Shown here piece by piece: positions 8,326-17,533 of a DNA stretch of 64,000 nucleotides (within the stretch, counting starts at the first letter, position 1; every line of letters starts with the position of its first letter). The notes below the pieces were generated by a model that searched no databases, had not been told where the DNA came from, and was given only the letters and a program-made list of their open reading frames with translations. Position numbers and translations under genes: made by a program. This stretch comes from Streptomyces bicolor (GTDB taxonomy: Bacteria; Actinomycetota; Actinomycetes; Streptomycetales; Streptomycetaceae), in NCBI RefSeq assembly GCF_000719285.1, contig NZ_JOFS01000008.1, positions 310,001 through 374,000 of the forward strand. The letters are read 5' to 3'.

Positions 8326-8536
8326 GGGCTGAGAATTTCTTTCGCCCGAGGGTGTATCAGGCGGCCGCCCCCGCGCTCATCACAGTGAAAGGCAACGGGG
8401 GAAGCAAGGGGAACCACGGGGGATCGCACCACAGCACCACAGCACGGGGAAAGGCACCACAGGGGGAGCACGGGGGACGGGTCGGTCGGCAGCTGTCACG
8501 GGGGCGGCAGCCGACCGGCCCGAAGTGCGTCCCGGG
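8326..8536. other. Intergenic low-complexity tract with terminator-like hairpin
   Basis: The stretch between the tnpB relic and the fucosidase gene is G/A-rich with direct repeats of CACCACAG (about 8430-8465). GGTCGGC (8484-8490) and GCCGACC (8510-8516) form a stem that lies just after the fucosidase stop in its reading direction and probably ends that operon. No gene is evident. Confidence 0.45.
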
Positions 8537-9787
8537 TCAGAAGCGGCCCGAGCCCCGGTACAGCTCCAGCTCCCCGTCCAGTTCGACGGCGAGCACCGTG
8601 GCGTGCGGGTCGAGGTCCGCCGCGGCAGGCGGTTCGATCCAGAGGACGCCCGGCGTCTCGTGCAGGCCGCCGGTGATGCGGTGGGCGAGTTCGGTGCCGC
8701 TGCCCAGGACCGTGACCCGGCGCACCGACCCGAGCAGTCCGCGTACGTTGATCTCGGCGCGCGGGGCGTCGAAGAGGATCAGGTACAGGGTGCGGTGGTC
8801 CTTGGAGAGGGTGCTCGGGCCGTAGTGGTGACCGGCGGGGAGGCCGCGCTCGGTGCCGTACACCGCCTCCGCGTGCTTGGCGATCCAGTCGCCGAGCCTC
8901 TCCAGGCGCTCGACGTGCTCCCGCGGGATCGTCCCGTCCTCCCTCGGACCGACGCTGAGCAGCAGATTGCCGCCTCCGCCGATCGTCTCCGTGAAGTAGC
9001 GGATCAGCTGGTCGACCGACTTGTGGTTGTCGTCGTGGTGCTGGTGACCCCAGGAGTCGTTGAGCGTCAGGCACAGCTCCCAGGGCCCCTCCGGCGGGAC
9101 CACCGGGGCGCCTTGCTCGGGCGTCGCGTAGTCGCCCTCGCTGAGCATCCGGGCGTTGAAGACGACGTCCGGCACCTCGGAGCGGATGAGCGCGGCGAGC
9201 TCGGGAATGCGCCACTGCTCCTCGCTGCGGTCCCACTCGCCGTCGAACCACAGCAGGTCCGGCTTGTAGCGGGACGTCAGTTCGCGGATCTGGCCGTCCC
9301 GGTAGGCGATGAAGCGTTCCCAGGCGTCCAGGTCCTCGTCCTCGGCCGCGACCTCGGAGTAACGGTTGTCCTCCAGCTCCGGCGGACGGCCCGGCTTGCG
9401 CGTGGAGGCGTAGTCGGGGTGGCTCCAGTCGGAGTGCGAGTAGTACAGGCCGACCTTGAGGCCCTGCTCGCGCAGGGCGTCGGCGTAGCCGGCGATCAGG
9501 TCGCGGCCCACGTTCAGGTCGCCGTGGGCGGTGTCCCAGAGGGCCACACCGTCGTGGTGGCGGCTGGTCAGAACGGCGTACCGGGCGCCGGCCCGCGCGA
9601 AGAGCTTCGCCCAGGCGCGCGGGTCGTAACGGGAGGCCGTGAAGCGGTCGAACTGGGACATGTACTGGTCGTACGGGACGATGTCGTCGTAGAACGACCA
9701 GGACTCCTGCACGCCGTCGACGGCGTAGATGCCCCAGTGGACGAAGATCCCCAGCTTGGCGTCCGTGAACCAGGGTTGCATCGCCAC
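8537..9787 (-). CDS. Alpha-L-fucosidase, GH29
   Basis: Hydrolyses terminal alpha-L-fucose by a retaining mechanism. The 416-residue protein starts with the GH29 hallmark WFTDAKLGIFVHWGIYA (about 6-22), has the active-site TSRHHDG motif (74-80) and the nucleophile in LLWFDGEWD, Asp182. No signal peptide is present, so it acts in the cytosol on imported sugars. The GTG at 9787 has GGGGAG seven bases upstream; an ATG two codons later is also possible. It follows the GH38 mannosidase by only three bases, so the two are one transcript, fitting stepwise breakdown of a mannose- and fucose-containing glycan. Confidence 0.92.
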   Translation of the reverse strand: MAMQPWFTDAKLGIFVHWGIYAVDGVQESWSFYDDIVPYDQYMSQFDRFTASRYDPRAWAKLFARAGARYAVLTSRHHDGVALWDTAHGDLNVGRDLIAGYADALREQGLKVGLYYSHSDWSHPDYASTRKPGRPPELEDNRYSEVAAEDEDLDAWERFIAYRDGQIRELTSRYKPDLLWFDGEWDRSEEQWRIPELAALIRSEVPDVVFNARMLSEGDYATPEQGAPVVPPEGPWELCLTLNDSWGHQHHDDNHKSVDQLIRYFTETIGGGGNLLLSVGPREDGTIPREHVERLERLGDWIAKHAEAVYGTERGLPAGHHYGPSTLSKDHRTLYLILFDAPRAEINVRGLLGSVRRVTVLGSGTELAHRITGGLHETPGVLWIEPPAAADLDPHATVLAVELDGELELYRGSGRF

Positions 9788-9790
9788 CGG

Positions 9791-12700
9791 TCAGCTCCCC
9801 TCGGTGCGCTTCAGGCGGAGCGTGAGGACCTGGAAGGGGCGCAGGGTCACGGCCACCCCGCCGTCGCCGGTGAGGTCCGCGTCCTCCTCCAGCGGGCGCT
9901 CCAGCAGGTCGGTCACCTGGGCGCCCGCCAGCGGGAAGCCGGTGCGGACGACGCCGGTGGCCCGGCCGCCGCGGGACTCGTAAAGGCGTACGACGACATC
10001 GCCGGACTGGTCGTCGGCCAGTTTGACCGCCTCGACGGTCACACCGTCGCCGTCCACGGAGACGACCGGCTCGGGCGGGCCCGCCGCGTCCGCCACCCGC
10101 AGCGGGAGGTTGAGTGCGTAGCCCTCGGCGACGGCGTCCGCGATGCTCGCGCCGGGGAGCAGGGAGTAGGTGAAGCGGTGCCTCCCCTGGTCGGCCTCGG
10201 GGTCCGGGATGCGCGGGGCACGCACCAGGCTGAGGCTGACCCTGGTCGTCGTACCGCCGTCCTCGCGGACCGTGCGGGAGACGTCGTGGCCGTACGTCGA
10301 GTCGTTGATGACGGCGACGCCGTAGCCGGGCTCGGCGATGTGCACCCAGCGGTGGCCGGAGACCTCGAAGCGGGCCGCCTCCCAGCTGGTGTTGGTGTGA
10401 GTGGGGCGCTGGATGTGGCCGAACTGGATCTCGGCGGAGGAGTGCGGGGCGCGGATGTCCACCGGGAAGCCCGCCTTGAGGATCTTCTCGGCCTCGTGCC
10501 AGTCGATCTCGGTCTCGAAGTCGATGCGCGGGCTGCCGGCGCGGAGCGTGATCGTCTGGGTGATCTTCGAGCCCTTGCCGAAGGCGCGCTCGACGCGGAT
10601 CGCCGCGACGAGCGGGCTCTCCTCGACGACCTTGACGGTCTCGGCGTCCAGCAGATCGGTGAAGCGGTTCTTGTAGTGCTTGTCGATGTCCCAGGCGTCC
10701 CAGTAGTTGGGGAGGTCGGTGTGCAGGCGCAGCAGGTTGCCCTTGTCCGCCAGGACTTCACGGCCGGCCCGGAGGTCCCGTACGGAGGCCAGCGTGCCAT
10801 CCTCCGCCACCTCGACCCGGACCAGCCCGTTGTCGAGGACCCGGCCGGAGACCGAGACCGGGTGCGCGGGCTCGGCGGCGGCGAGGGGCGCGCTGCCGCT
10901 CGCGGGCACCGTCACGTACACCGGTGCGCCCTCGGCCGTACGCACCACCTCGGCACGCTCGAACGGGCTCGTGTTGAAGACCCGCGCGTCACCGCCACCC
11001 AGCGCGGCGACCGCCTCCGCCGTCAGTGCCTCCAGTTCCTCGGCCACCCGGGCGTACTCGGCCTCCGCCTCGCGGTGCACCCAGGCGATCGACGAGCCCG
11101 GCAGGATGTCGTGGAACTGGTGCAGCAGGACCGTCTTCCACAGGCGCTCCAGCTTCTCGTACGGGTAGGAGTAGTCCGGCGCGTGCAGTGCCGCGGTCGT
11201 CGCCCACAACTCCGCCTCGCGGAGCCGGTGTTCGCTGCGGCGGTTGCCCTGCTTGGTGCGGGCCTGGGAGGTGTACGTCGCCCGGTGGAGCTCCAGGTAG
11301 AGCTCGCCGACCCACACGGGAGCGTCGGGGTACTCCTCGCGGGCCGTGGCGAAGAAGGTGTCCGGGTGCTCGACGACGACCTTGGGCGAGCCCTCCAGGT
11401 CCGCGAGCCGGCGCGCCCGCTCCATGATCTCCCGGGTGGGGCCGCCACCGCCGTCGCCCCAGCCGAACGGTGCGAGGGAGCGCGTGCCGCCGCCCTTCTC
11501 CGAGTAGTTGCGGACCGCGCGGTCCATCTCCTCGCCGCTGAAGCGGGCGTTGTAGGTGTCGACCGGCGGGAAGTGGGTGAAGATCCGGGTGCCGTCGATG
11601 CCCTCCCACCAGAAGGTGTGGTGGGGGAACTTGTTGGTCTGGTTCCACGAGATCTTCTGGGTCAGGAACCACTCGTTGCCGGCGAGCTTGGCGAGCTGCG
11701 GGTAGGCGGCGGTGTAGCCGAAGGAGTCCGGCAGCCAGACGCCCTTGGTCTCGACGCCGAAGTGCTCGATGAAGAACCGCTTGCCGTGGATGAGCTGGCG
11801 GGCGATGGCCTCGCCGCCGGGCAGGTTGCCGTCGGCCTCGACCCACATGCCGCCGACCGGCGCCCACTGGCCCTTCTTCACCGACTCCTGGATCCGGGCC
11901 CACACGTGCGGGTAGTTGTCGCGCACCCACTCGTACTGCTGGGCCTGCGAGCAGGCGAAGATGAAGTCGTCGTACTCGTCGGCGAGCGAGGTGACGTTGG
12001 AGAAGGTGCGGGACGTCTTGCGCTTGGTCTCGCGGATGGGCCACAGCCACGCCGAGTCGATGTGGGCGTGGCCGACGCCGGAGATCGTGTGCGCGCTGGC
12101 GTGGGCGGGGCGGGCCAGGACGGGGGCGAGGATCTCGCGGACGGCGGTGGCGCTGCCGGAGATGTCGTCCAGGTCCAGGGCGTCCATGGCCCGGTCGAGG
12201 GCGTGCATGATCTCGTGGCGGCGCGGCTCGTGCTCGGCGAGGTGGACCATGAGCTCGCGCAGCACCTGGAGGTCCAGGTCGAGGTGCCAGACCTCCTCGT
12301 CCAGGACGGCGATGTCGGCACGCTGGAAGGTGTAGAGCGGCTTGTCGCCCGCCGTGAGGATGTCGCCGAGCGGGGTCGTCTTCGAGAAGTTGTCGGCCAG
12401 GATGTCGGGGTTGGAGGCGGCCTCGACCAGGTAGTCGATCTCCTCGCCGCCCGCGACCGGGTTGCCGATCGGCACGTACTGGTTGAGCGGGTTGACCGCC
12501 TTCAAGGGGCGGCCGTCGGGCAGGTGGACCAGGGCCTCGGCCTGGTTGCCGGGCCAGTCGCCGACGAAGCCGAGGTCGATGACCGCCTCGACGCGGCGTC
12601 CGGCCCACTCGGCGGGCACCCGGCCGCGCATACGGAACCAGGTCGTGCCCCAGGGCGGACCCCACGGGGTGTTCATCGCGAAGGGTTCGTACCGGGCGGC

Positions 12701-12847
12701 CGCGGCCTCCTCGAAGGAGACGGGCTCGCCCGGCGCCTGCCAGGCCTCGACCTCGAAGGGGACGGTCGCCGCGTAGATCGCGGACTTGATGCGCTGGTTG
12801 TGGAGGCGCTCTACGCGTTCTTCGATCCGGCGGCGTTCGTCGTGCAT
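9791..12847 (-). CDS. Alpha-mannosidase, GH38
   Basis: Removes alpha-linked mannose. The 1018-residue protein has the zinc-binding GHAHIDSAW (259-267) and the nucleophile segment LPDSFGYTAAYPQ with Asp374, then the helical and large beta C-terminal domains typical of the family; the length is normal. It has no signal peptide and should be cytosolic. The ATG at 12847 has GGAGAA eight bases upstream. It leads a two-gene unit with the GH29 fucosidase. A perfect 14-bp palindrome lies about 30 bases before its start, suggesting control by a LacI-type repressor separate from the DeoR regulator two genes away. Confidence 0.93.
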   Translation of the reverse strand: MHDERRRIEERVERLHNQRIKSAIYAATVPFEVEAWQAPGEPVSFEEAAAARYEPFAMNTPWGPPWGTTWFRMRGRVPAEWAGRRVEAVIDLGFVGDWPGNQAEALVHLPDGRPLKAVNPLNQYVPIGNPVAGGEEIDYLVEAASNPDILADNFSKTTPLGDILTAGDKPLYTFQRADIAVLDEEVWHLDLDLQVLRELMVHLAEHEPRRHEIMHALDRAMDALDLDDISGSATAVREILAPVLARPAHASAHTISGVGHAHIDSAWLWPIRETKRKTSRTFSNVTSLADEYDDFIFACSQAQQYEWVRDNYPHVWARIQESVKKGQWAPVGGMWVEADGNLPGGEAIARQLIHGKRFFIEHFGVETKGVWLPDSFGYTAAYPQLAKLAGNEWFLTQKISWNQTNKFPHHTFWWEGIDGTRIFTHFPPVDTYNARFSGEEMDRAVRNYSEKGGGTRSLAPFGWGDGGGGPTREIMERARRLADLEGSPKVVVEHPDTFFATAREEYPDAPVWVGELYLELHRATYTSQARTKQGNRRSEHRLREAELWATTAALHAPDYSYPYEKLERLWKTVLLHQFHDILPGSSIAWVHREAEAEYARVAEELEALTAEAVAALGGGDARVFNTSPFERAEVVRTAEGAPVYVTVPASGSAPLAAAEPAHPVSVSGRVLDNGLVRVEVAEDGTLASVRDLRAGREVLADKGNLLRLHTDLPNYWDAWDIDKHYKNRFTDLLDAETVKVVEESPLVAAIRVERAFGKGSKITQTITLRAGSPRIDFETEIDWHEAEKILKAGFPVDIRAPHSSAEIQFGHIQRPTHTNTSWEAARFEVSGHRWVHIAEPGYGVAVINDSTYGHDVSRTVREDGGTTTRVSLSLVRAPRIPDPEADQGRHRFTYSLLPGASIADAVAEGYALNLPLRVADAAGPPEPVVSVDGDGVTVEAVKLADDQSGDVVVRLYESRGGRATGVVRTGFPLAGAQVTDLLERPLEEDADLTGDGGVAVTLRPFQVLTLRLKRTEGS

Positions 12848-12875
12848 GAGGGGTTCTCCAGAGAGAGCGGGTGCG

Positions 12876-12889
12876 GGAAAGCGCTTTCC
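12876..12889. promoter_or_regulatory. LacI-type operator palindrome before the mannosidase
   Basis: GGAAAGCGCTTTCC is a perfect 14-bp palindrome with the central GCGC typical of LacI/GalR-family operators. It lies between the GH4 stop and the GH38 start and probably governs the mannosidase-fucosidase unit. The regulator is not in this window. Confidence 0.6.
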
Positions 12890-12899
12890 GGCGGGGTGC

Positions 12900-14240
12900 C
12901 TACTTAAGGTACGCGAGACCGGGGTGGACGGAGGTGTAGCCGTCGACGAGGCGACGGGCCACATTCACGGAGTCGACGAGCGGGTGCAGCGCGAAGGCCT
13001 TCACCGCCGTCGTACGGGAGCCGGACTCGGCGGCGGCGAGCACCTCCCGCTCGACCGCCTTGACCGCGCAGACCAGCCCGGTGGCGTGGTCGGGCAGCGG
13101 GGCGACCGCGACCGGGTGGGCGCCGTTGGCGTCGACCAGGCAGGGGACCTCGATGACGGCGTCGGTGTCGAGGACGGACAGGGTGGCCTGGTTGCGGACG
13201 TTGAGGATCAGGGTCGTGCGCTCGTCGCGGGCGATGGCCCGCATCAGGGCGAGCGCCACCTTCTCGTACCCGCCGGACAGGTCGTCGGCGTCACGCTCGC
13301 CGGCGCCGGCCGTCTCCCGGTTCTCGGACATGTAGGTGGCCTCGCGCTCGGCGCGGGTGCGGTCCCAGACCTCCAGGGCGGAGGCGTCCGGGTCGCGCAC
13401 CCGCTCGTAGAAGCCGGCCTGCTGGTCGCGCAGGAAGGCGCCGCGGGTCTTCTCGGCCTGCTGGTAGGCGTGTACGGCTTCCCGGTTGAAGTAGTAGTAG
13501 TGCAGGTACTCGTTCGGGATCGCGCCCAGCGACCGCAGCCAGTCGACGCCGAAGAGCTTGCCCTCCTCGAAGGAGCCGAGCAGGTCGGGGTCGGCAAGCA
13601 GGCGCGGGAGCTCGTCGCGGCCGGCGACGCGCAGGCCGCGCACCCAGCCGAGGTGGTTCAGGCCGACGTAGTCGATCCACGCCTCGCCGGGGTTCTTCAC
13701 GCCGAGCACGCGGGCGATACGGCGGCCGAGGCCGACCGGCGAGTCACAGATGCCGATGACGCGGTCGCCGAGGTGGCGGGACATGGCCTCGGTGACCAGG
13801 CCCGCCGGGTTGGTGAAGTTGATGACCCAGGCGTCCGGCGCGAGGCGGGCCACCCGCTGGGCGATGTCGACGGCGACCGGGACGGTCCGCAGGCCGTAGG
13901 CGATGCCGCCCGCGCCGACCGTCTCCTGGCCGAGGACGCCCTCGGCGAGGGCGACCCGCTCGTCGTTCGCCCGGCCTTCGAGGCCGCCGACGCGGATCGC
14001 CGAGAAGACGAAGTCGGCGCCGCGCAGGGCCTCGTCGAGGTCGGTGGTGGCGGTCACCTCGGGCGCGTCGGGGACCCCGGCCGCCTGTTCGGCGAGCACA
14101 CGGGACACGGCGGAGAGCCGCCCGGAGTCCAGGTCGTGCAGCACGACGTGGATGACCCGGCCCTCGGCGCGGTCCGTCAGGAGCGCCCCGTACACGAGCG
14201 GCACGCGGAACCCGCCGCCGCCCAGAATCGTCAGCTTCAC
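12900..14240 (-). CDS. Family 4 glycoside hydrolase (6-phospho-beta-glucosidase-like)
   Basis: GH4 enzymes cleave glycosides by an unusual NAD- and metal-dependent elimination mechanism. The 446-residue protein begins with the NAD-binding loop LTILGGGGFRVPLVY, carries NFTNPAG (141-147), the metal ligand in ICDSPVG (Cys165) and its partner in GLNHLGW (His196). Whether the substrate is phosphorylated cannot be decided: there is no PTS here, and the neighbouring importer is an ABC type. The GTG start at 14240 overlaps the DeoR stop by four bases (GTGA), so the regulator and enzyme are co-translated. A LacI-type palindrome follows the stop. Confidence 0.85.
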   Translation of the reverse strand: MKLTILGGGGFRVPLVYGALLTDRAEGRVIHVVLHDLDSGRLSAVSRVLAEQAAGVPDAPEVTATTDLDEALRGADFVFSAIRVGGLEGRANDERVALAEGVLGQETVGAGGIAYGLRTVPVAVDIAQRVARLAPDAWVINFTNPAGLVTEAMSRHLGDRVIGICDSPVGLGRRIARVLGVKNPGEAWIDYVGLNHLGWVRGLRVAGRDELPRLLADPDLLGSFEEGKLFGVDWLRSLGAIPNEYLHYYYFNREAVHAYQQAEKTRGAFLRDQQAGFYERVRDPDASALEVWDRTRAEREATYMSENRETAGAGERDADDLSGGYEKVALALMRAIARDERTTLILNVRNQATLSVLDTDAVIEVPCLVDANGAHPVAVAPLPDHATGLVCAVKAVEREVLAAAESGSRTTAVKAFALHPLVDSVNVARRLVDGYTSVHPGLAYLK

Positions 14241-15022
14241 GTCTGAACCCTTCCCGCCACGACGACCTCGACGCCCGCCTCCTGCAGGGAGGCCTGCGTC
14301 GCCGGGTCGACCGGCGCGTTCGTCACCACCACGTCCAGATCCTCGGGACCGCACACCTTCGCCATCCCGTGCCCGGGGAACTTCGCCGCGTCGGCGAGCA
14401 GGACGACCTTGTCGCCGGCCTTGATCATGGCCCGCTTCACCGGCACCTCGACGACCGTGGTGTCCATGACCTGCCCGCCCGGCCGCACCCCGCTGGTCCC
14501 GAGGAACAGCCAGTCGGCGTGCAGCTGGCGCAGGTTGTCCTCGGTGAGGAAGCCGACCAGGGACCGGTACTCGCGGCGGACCATACCGCCCAGCAGCACC
14601 AGCTCGATGCCCTCGTCGTCGGCGAGCTCCTCGTAGACCACCAGGTTGCTGGTGATCACGGTGAGGCGGCGGCCGTGCAGCTGACGGGCGAGGCGGAAGG
14701 CGGTGGTCCCGATGTCGAGCAGCACCGACTGACCATCTTCGATCATCGAGGCCGCGTGCACCGCTATGGCGTCCTTCTCGGGCACGCGCACCTCGGCGAC
14801 CTCGGCGAAAGGCTGGTCGCCCTCCTCCACGACGGCGCCGCCGTGCACCCGGGTCAGCAGCCCGTCCTCCTCGAGTTTGAGCAGGTCACGCCGGACCGTG
14901 GCGGGGCTCACACCCAGCTGCTCGGAGAGGTCGGTCACAGCCGCGGGGCCGCCGGAGCGCAGGGCCCGCAGGATGAGTTGATGTCGTCGTTCCGCCAGCA
15001 TGGCGTGAACACTACTCGTCAT
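14237..15022 (-). CDS. DeoR-family transcriptional regulator
   Basis: A 261-residue repressor with an N-terminal winged helix-turn-helix (LILRALRSGGPAAVTDLSEQ, then LGVSPATVRRDLLKLEEDGL, about 17-55) and the DeoR sugar-phosphate sensor domain, seen in the LLDIGTTAFRLARQL and TSNLVVYEEL segments. Such regulators usually respond to phosphorylated sugars, which a PfkB kinase encoded divergently at 15152 could provide. I used the ATG at 15022; TTG at 15028 or ATG at 15001 are alternatives, since no start has a strong ribosome-binding site. It probably controls both its own operon with GH4 and the divergent kinase-ABC operon. Confidence 0.87.
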   Translation of the reverse strand: MTSSVHAMLAERRHQLILRALRSGGPAAVTDLSEQLGVSPATVRRDLLKLEEDGLLTRVHGGAVVEEGDQPFAEVAEVRVPEKDAIAVHAASMIEDGQSVLLDIGTTAFRLARQLHGRRLTVITSNLVVYEELADDEGIELVLLGGMVRREYRSLVGFLTEDNLRQLHADWLFLGTSGVRPGGQVMDTTVVEVPVKRAMIKAGDKVVLLADAAKFPGHGMAKVCGPEDLDVVVTNAPVDPATQASLQEAGVEVVVAGRVQT

Positions 15023-15057
15023 CTTCAATCATCGCTATGCTCATTTCTGCTCGGGTA

Positions 15058-15086
15058 TTGACCAATCTCTCGGAGCGGCGCACGAT
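15058..15086 (+). promoter_or_regulatory. Possible promoter of the kinase-ABC operon
   Basis: TTGACC and CACGAT are separated by 17 bases in the DeoR/kinase divergent region, giving a start of transcription about 60 bases before the kinase. The -35 match is good and the -10 match weak. Confidence 0.35.
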
Positions 15087-15151
15087 TCCGGTCACGAAAT
15101 GAAGAGTTTTGACGAGCTCTCCGACCGTATCCCGAGCGAGAGGACGTATCC

Positions 15152-16204
15152 GTGGACGACGACCGGCCCGATGTGCTGTTGACCGGGCTGCTCTTCTACG
15201 ACCTCGTCCTCACGGGGCTCGGGAAGCCGCCGACACCGGGCGAGGAGATCTGGACGGGCGGCATGGGCTGCGGCCCGGGCGGCATCGCCAACCTCGCGGT
15301 GGCCGCCGCCCGCTTCGGCCTGCGGACCTCGCTGGCCACGGTGTTCGGCGACGACCTGTACGGCGAGTACTGCCGGGACGTCCTGTGCGACCAGGAGGAC
15401 ATCGATCTCTCACTGTCCCGCACGGCCGACGGCTGGCCCACCCCGGTCACCGTCTCCCTCGCCTACGGCCATGACCGGGCCCTCGTCACCCACGGCCAGG
15501 AACCCCCGTACTCGCAGGACGCGCTGATGGGCGACCCGCCCGAGGCGCGCACGGCCCTCGTGCACATCGAGGCAGAACCGCGCGAGTGGATCGCCAAGGC
15601 CGCCGCGAACGGCACCCAGGTCTACGCCGACGTCGGCTGGGACCCGACCCAGCAGTGGTCGTCCGACCTGCTCGACCAGCTCCGCCTGTGCCACGCCTTC
15701 CTCCCCAACGAGACCGAGGCGATGGCCTACACCGGCACCGACAGCGCGGTCGCGGCCCTCGGCACGCTCAGTGAGCTGGTGCCGGTCGCCGTGGTCACCC
15801 GGGGCGGCGACGGGGCGGTGGCCGTCGACCAGATCACCGGCGAGTACGCGGAGGTCCCGGCCCTGGACGTCGACGTACTCGACGCGACGGGCGCCGGGGA
15901 CGTGTTCGGGGCGAGCTTCGTCGCGGCCTCGCTCGGCGGCTGGCCGCTGGAGCAGCGGCTGCGGTTCGCGGTGCTCGCGGCCGGGCTGTCGGTCCGGCAC
16001 CACGGCGGGGCCCTCGCCGCCCCCGGCTGGTACGGCGTCGACCGCTGGTGGCGCTCGCTGACCGACCCCGGCCTCAAGCAGGCGTACGGCTTCCTGGCCG
16101 ACCGCATCCCGGCCGATGTCGGCCCGCCCGTGCGCCATGCCCCCGTCACCCCGCCGGCCCCGCACACGCCCGTCGGCCCACGCGCCTCTGAAGAGCGGCA
16201 CTGA
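15152..16204 (+). CDS. PfkB-family carbohydrate kinase
   Basis: Phosphorylates a sugar or nucleoside at the expense of ATP. The 350-residue protein has the first PfkB signature region (GGMGCGPGGIANLAVAAARF, 36-55) and the second, DATGAGDVFGASF, with the catalytic base Asp250. The C-terminus ends in a proline-rich tail of about 35 residues. The GTG at 15152 follows GAGAGGA. It leads the operon with the ABC importer genes, so it most likely phosphorylates the imported sugar, and its product may be the effector of the DeoR regulator. The exact sugar cannot be read from sequence. Confidence 0.87.
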   Translation: MDDDRPDVLLTGLLFYDLVLTGLGKPPTPGEEIWTGGMGCGPGGIANLAVAAARFGLRTSLATVFGDDLYGEYCRDVLCDQEDIDLSLSRTADGWPTPVTVSLAYGHDRALVTHGQEPPYSQDALMGDPPEARTALVHIEAEPREWIAKAAANGTQVYADVGWDPTQQWSSDLLDQLRLCHAFLPNETEAMAYTGTDSAVAALGTLSELVPVAVVTRGGDGAVAVDQITGEYAEVPALDVDVLDATGAGDVFGASFVAASLGGWPLEQRLRFAVLAAGLSVRHHGGALAAPGWYGVDRWWRSLTDPGLKQAYGFLADRIPADVGPPVRHAPVTPPAPHTPVGPRASEERH

Positions 16205-16251
16205 CCCCCAAATCCCCTCAGCACGTCGAACAGGAACTACAGGAGTGACCC

Positions 16252-17532
16252 GTGGACCTTTCTCGTAGAGGCTTCCTCCAGGCCGCCGTGTTCACCGCGG
16301 CCGCGTCCGGCCTGACCGTCGCCTGCGGCGGCGGCTCGGAATCGGGCGGCACCAAGAACGGCAAGGACCTCACCCTGTGGTACTGGGGTGGCGCGCTCAG
16401 CGACAAGGTGGTCGCCGAGGCCAAGACGCACTTCAGCGGCCAGATCAAGCTGACCAGTGCCTCCATCGGCGGCGACTTCAAGCAGAAGCTCACCACCACC
16501 CTGGCAGCGGGCGGCTCCTCCGTGCCCGACATCACCGGCATCAAGGGCGAGGACATAGCCTCCTTCCTGCCCAACGCCGACCGCTTCCTCGACCTGAACG
16601 ACCTGGGCTTCAACAAGATCTCGTCCCAGTACCTGGAGTGGAAGACCAAGCTCGCCCAGACCAAGGACGGCAAGCAGATCGGGTTCCCGATCGACATCGG
16701 TCCCACCGCGCTCTTCTACCGCGCGGACCTGTTCGACAAGGCCGGGCTGCCCACCGACCCGGCGAAGGTCGCAGCCGAGGCCAAGACCTGGGAGGACTAC
16801 TTCGCGCTCGGCACCGAGCTGAAGAAGTCGCAGCCCGGCATCTTCCTGGTCAACAACATCAGCTCGGTGTTCAACATCGCGGTCGGCCAGGGCACCAAGC
16901 GGTTCATCGACGAGGACAACCACTTCATCGGCGACCAGGAGCACATCCGCACCGCGTGGGAGACGGCGATCCGCCCCTACACGCTGGGCATCGACGCCAA
17001 GATCAACGACCAGACGTGGAACGCCGCCATCGGCAAGAACCTGGCCACCGAACTCGGCGCCGCCTGGCACGCGCTGGACATCGAGTCGGCCGCCCCGGGC
17101 ACCAAGGGCAAGTGGCGGGTCTGCGCGACCCCCAACGGGCCGGCCAACCAGGGCGGTTCCTACCTGGCGCTGCCCTCGCAGTGCCGGAACCCCGAAGAGG
17201 CGTTCAAGATCATCAGCTGGATCCTCAGCCCGGACAACAACGCCAAGAGCTACACCGACGCCACCATCTTCCCCGCCTCTCCGGCGACGTACTCGATGGA
17301 GGCAATGACGGGTCCCGACGCCTTCTTCGGCGGACAGAAGATCATCGAGGTCTTCGGCCCGGCCGCCGAGGCCATCCCGGTGAGCTACGAGGCACCCGCG
17401 GACTCCGCGGTCATGGCTCCCTTCATGGCCGAGCTGAGCAGCATCGAGGCCAAGGGCAAGAAGCCCGACGACGCCTGGAACGACGCGGTCGACCAGGCCA
17501 AGCAGATCGCCCGGCGACAGGGGGTGAACTGA
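16252..17532 (+). CDS. ABC sugar-importer solute-binding lipoprotein
   Basis: A 426-residue extracellular binding protein of the carbohydrate family. It begins with a twin-arginine motif (LSRRGFLQ, 3-10), a hydrophobic stretch and a probable lipidation cysteine at Cys25 (LTVAC), so it should be exported folded and anchored to the membrane. The mature part has the usual LTLWYWGG start and the ITGIKGEDIASFL and KLPxNE-like binding lobes. AGGAG lies seven bases before the GTG. It is followed after one base by the first permease. The operon has no ATPase; Streptomyces importers of this kind typically share MsiK encoded elsewhere. Confidence 0.92.
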   Translation: MDLSRRGFLQAAVFTAAASGLTVACGGGSESGGTKNGKDLTLWYWGGALSDKVVAEAKTHFSGQIKLTSASIGGDFKQKLTTTLAAGGSSVPDITGIKGEDIASFLPNADRFLDLNDLGFNKISSQYLEWKTKLAQTKDGKQIGFPIDIGPTALFYRADLFDKAGLPTDPAKVAAEAKTWEDYFALGTELKKSQPGIFLVNNISSVFNIAVGQGTKRFIDEDNHFIGDQEHIRTAWETAIRPYTLGIDAKINDQTWNAAIGKNLATELGAAWHALDIESAAPGTKGKWRVCATPNGPANQGGSYLALPSQCRNPEEAFKIISWILSPDNNAKSYTDATIFPASPATYSMEAMTGPDAFFGGQKIIEVFGPAAEAIPVSYEAPADSAVMAPFMAELSSIEAKGKKPDDAWNDAVDQAKQIARRQGVN

Positions 17533-17533
17533 G

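Noticed and set aside
8430..8465. Short CACCACAG repeats as a possible CRISPR or iteron array
   Set aside because: Only a few copies without regular spacing or unique spacers; simple low-complexity DNA.
8525..12907. A 1460-codon open frame on the plus strand across the GH29/GH38 region
   Set aside because: It is antisense to two genes with clear catalytic motifs; its valine/glycine/arginine-rich translation has no domain and results from GC bias.
14237..15022. Regulator as a LacI protein acting on the 12876 palindrome
   Set aside because: The protein has DeoR signatures and lacks a LacI-type N-terminus, so it is unlikely to recognise a GCGC-centred LacI operator.
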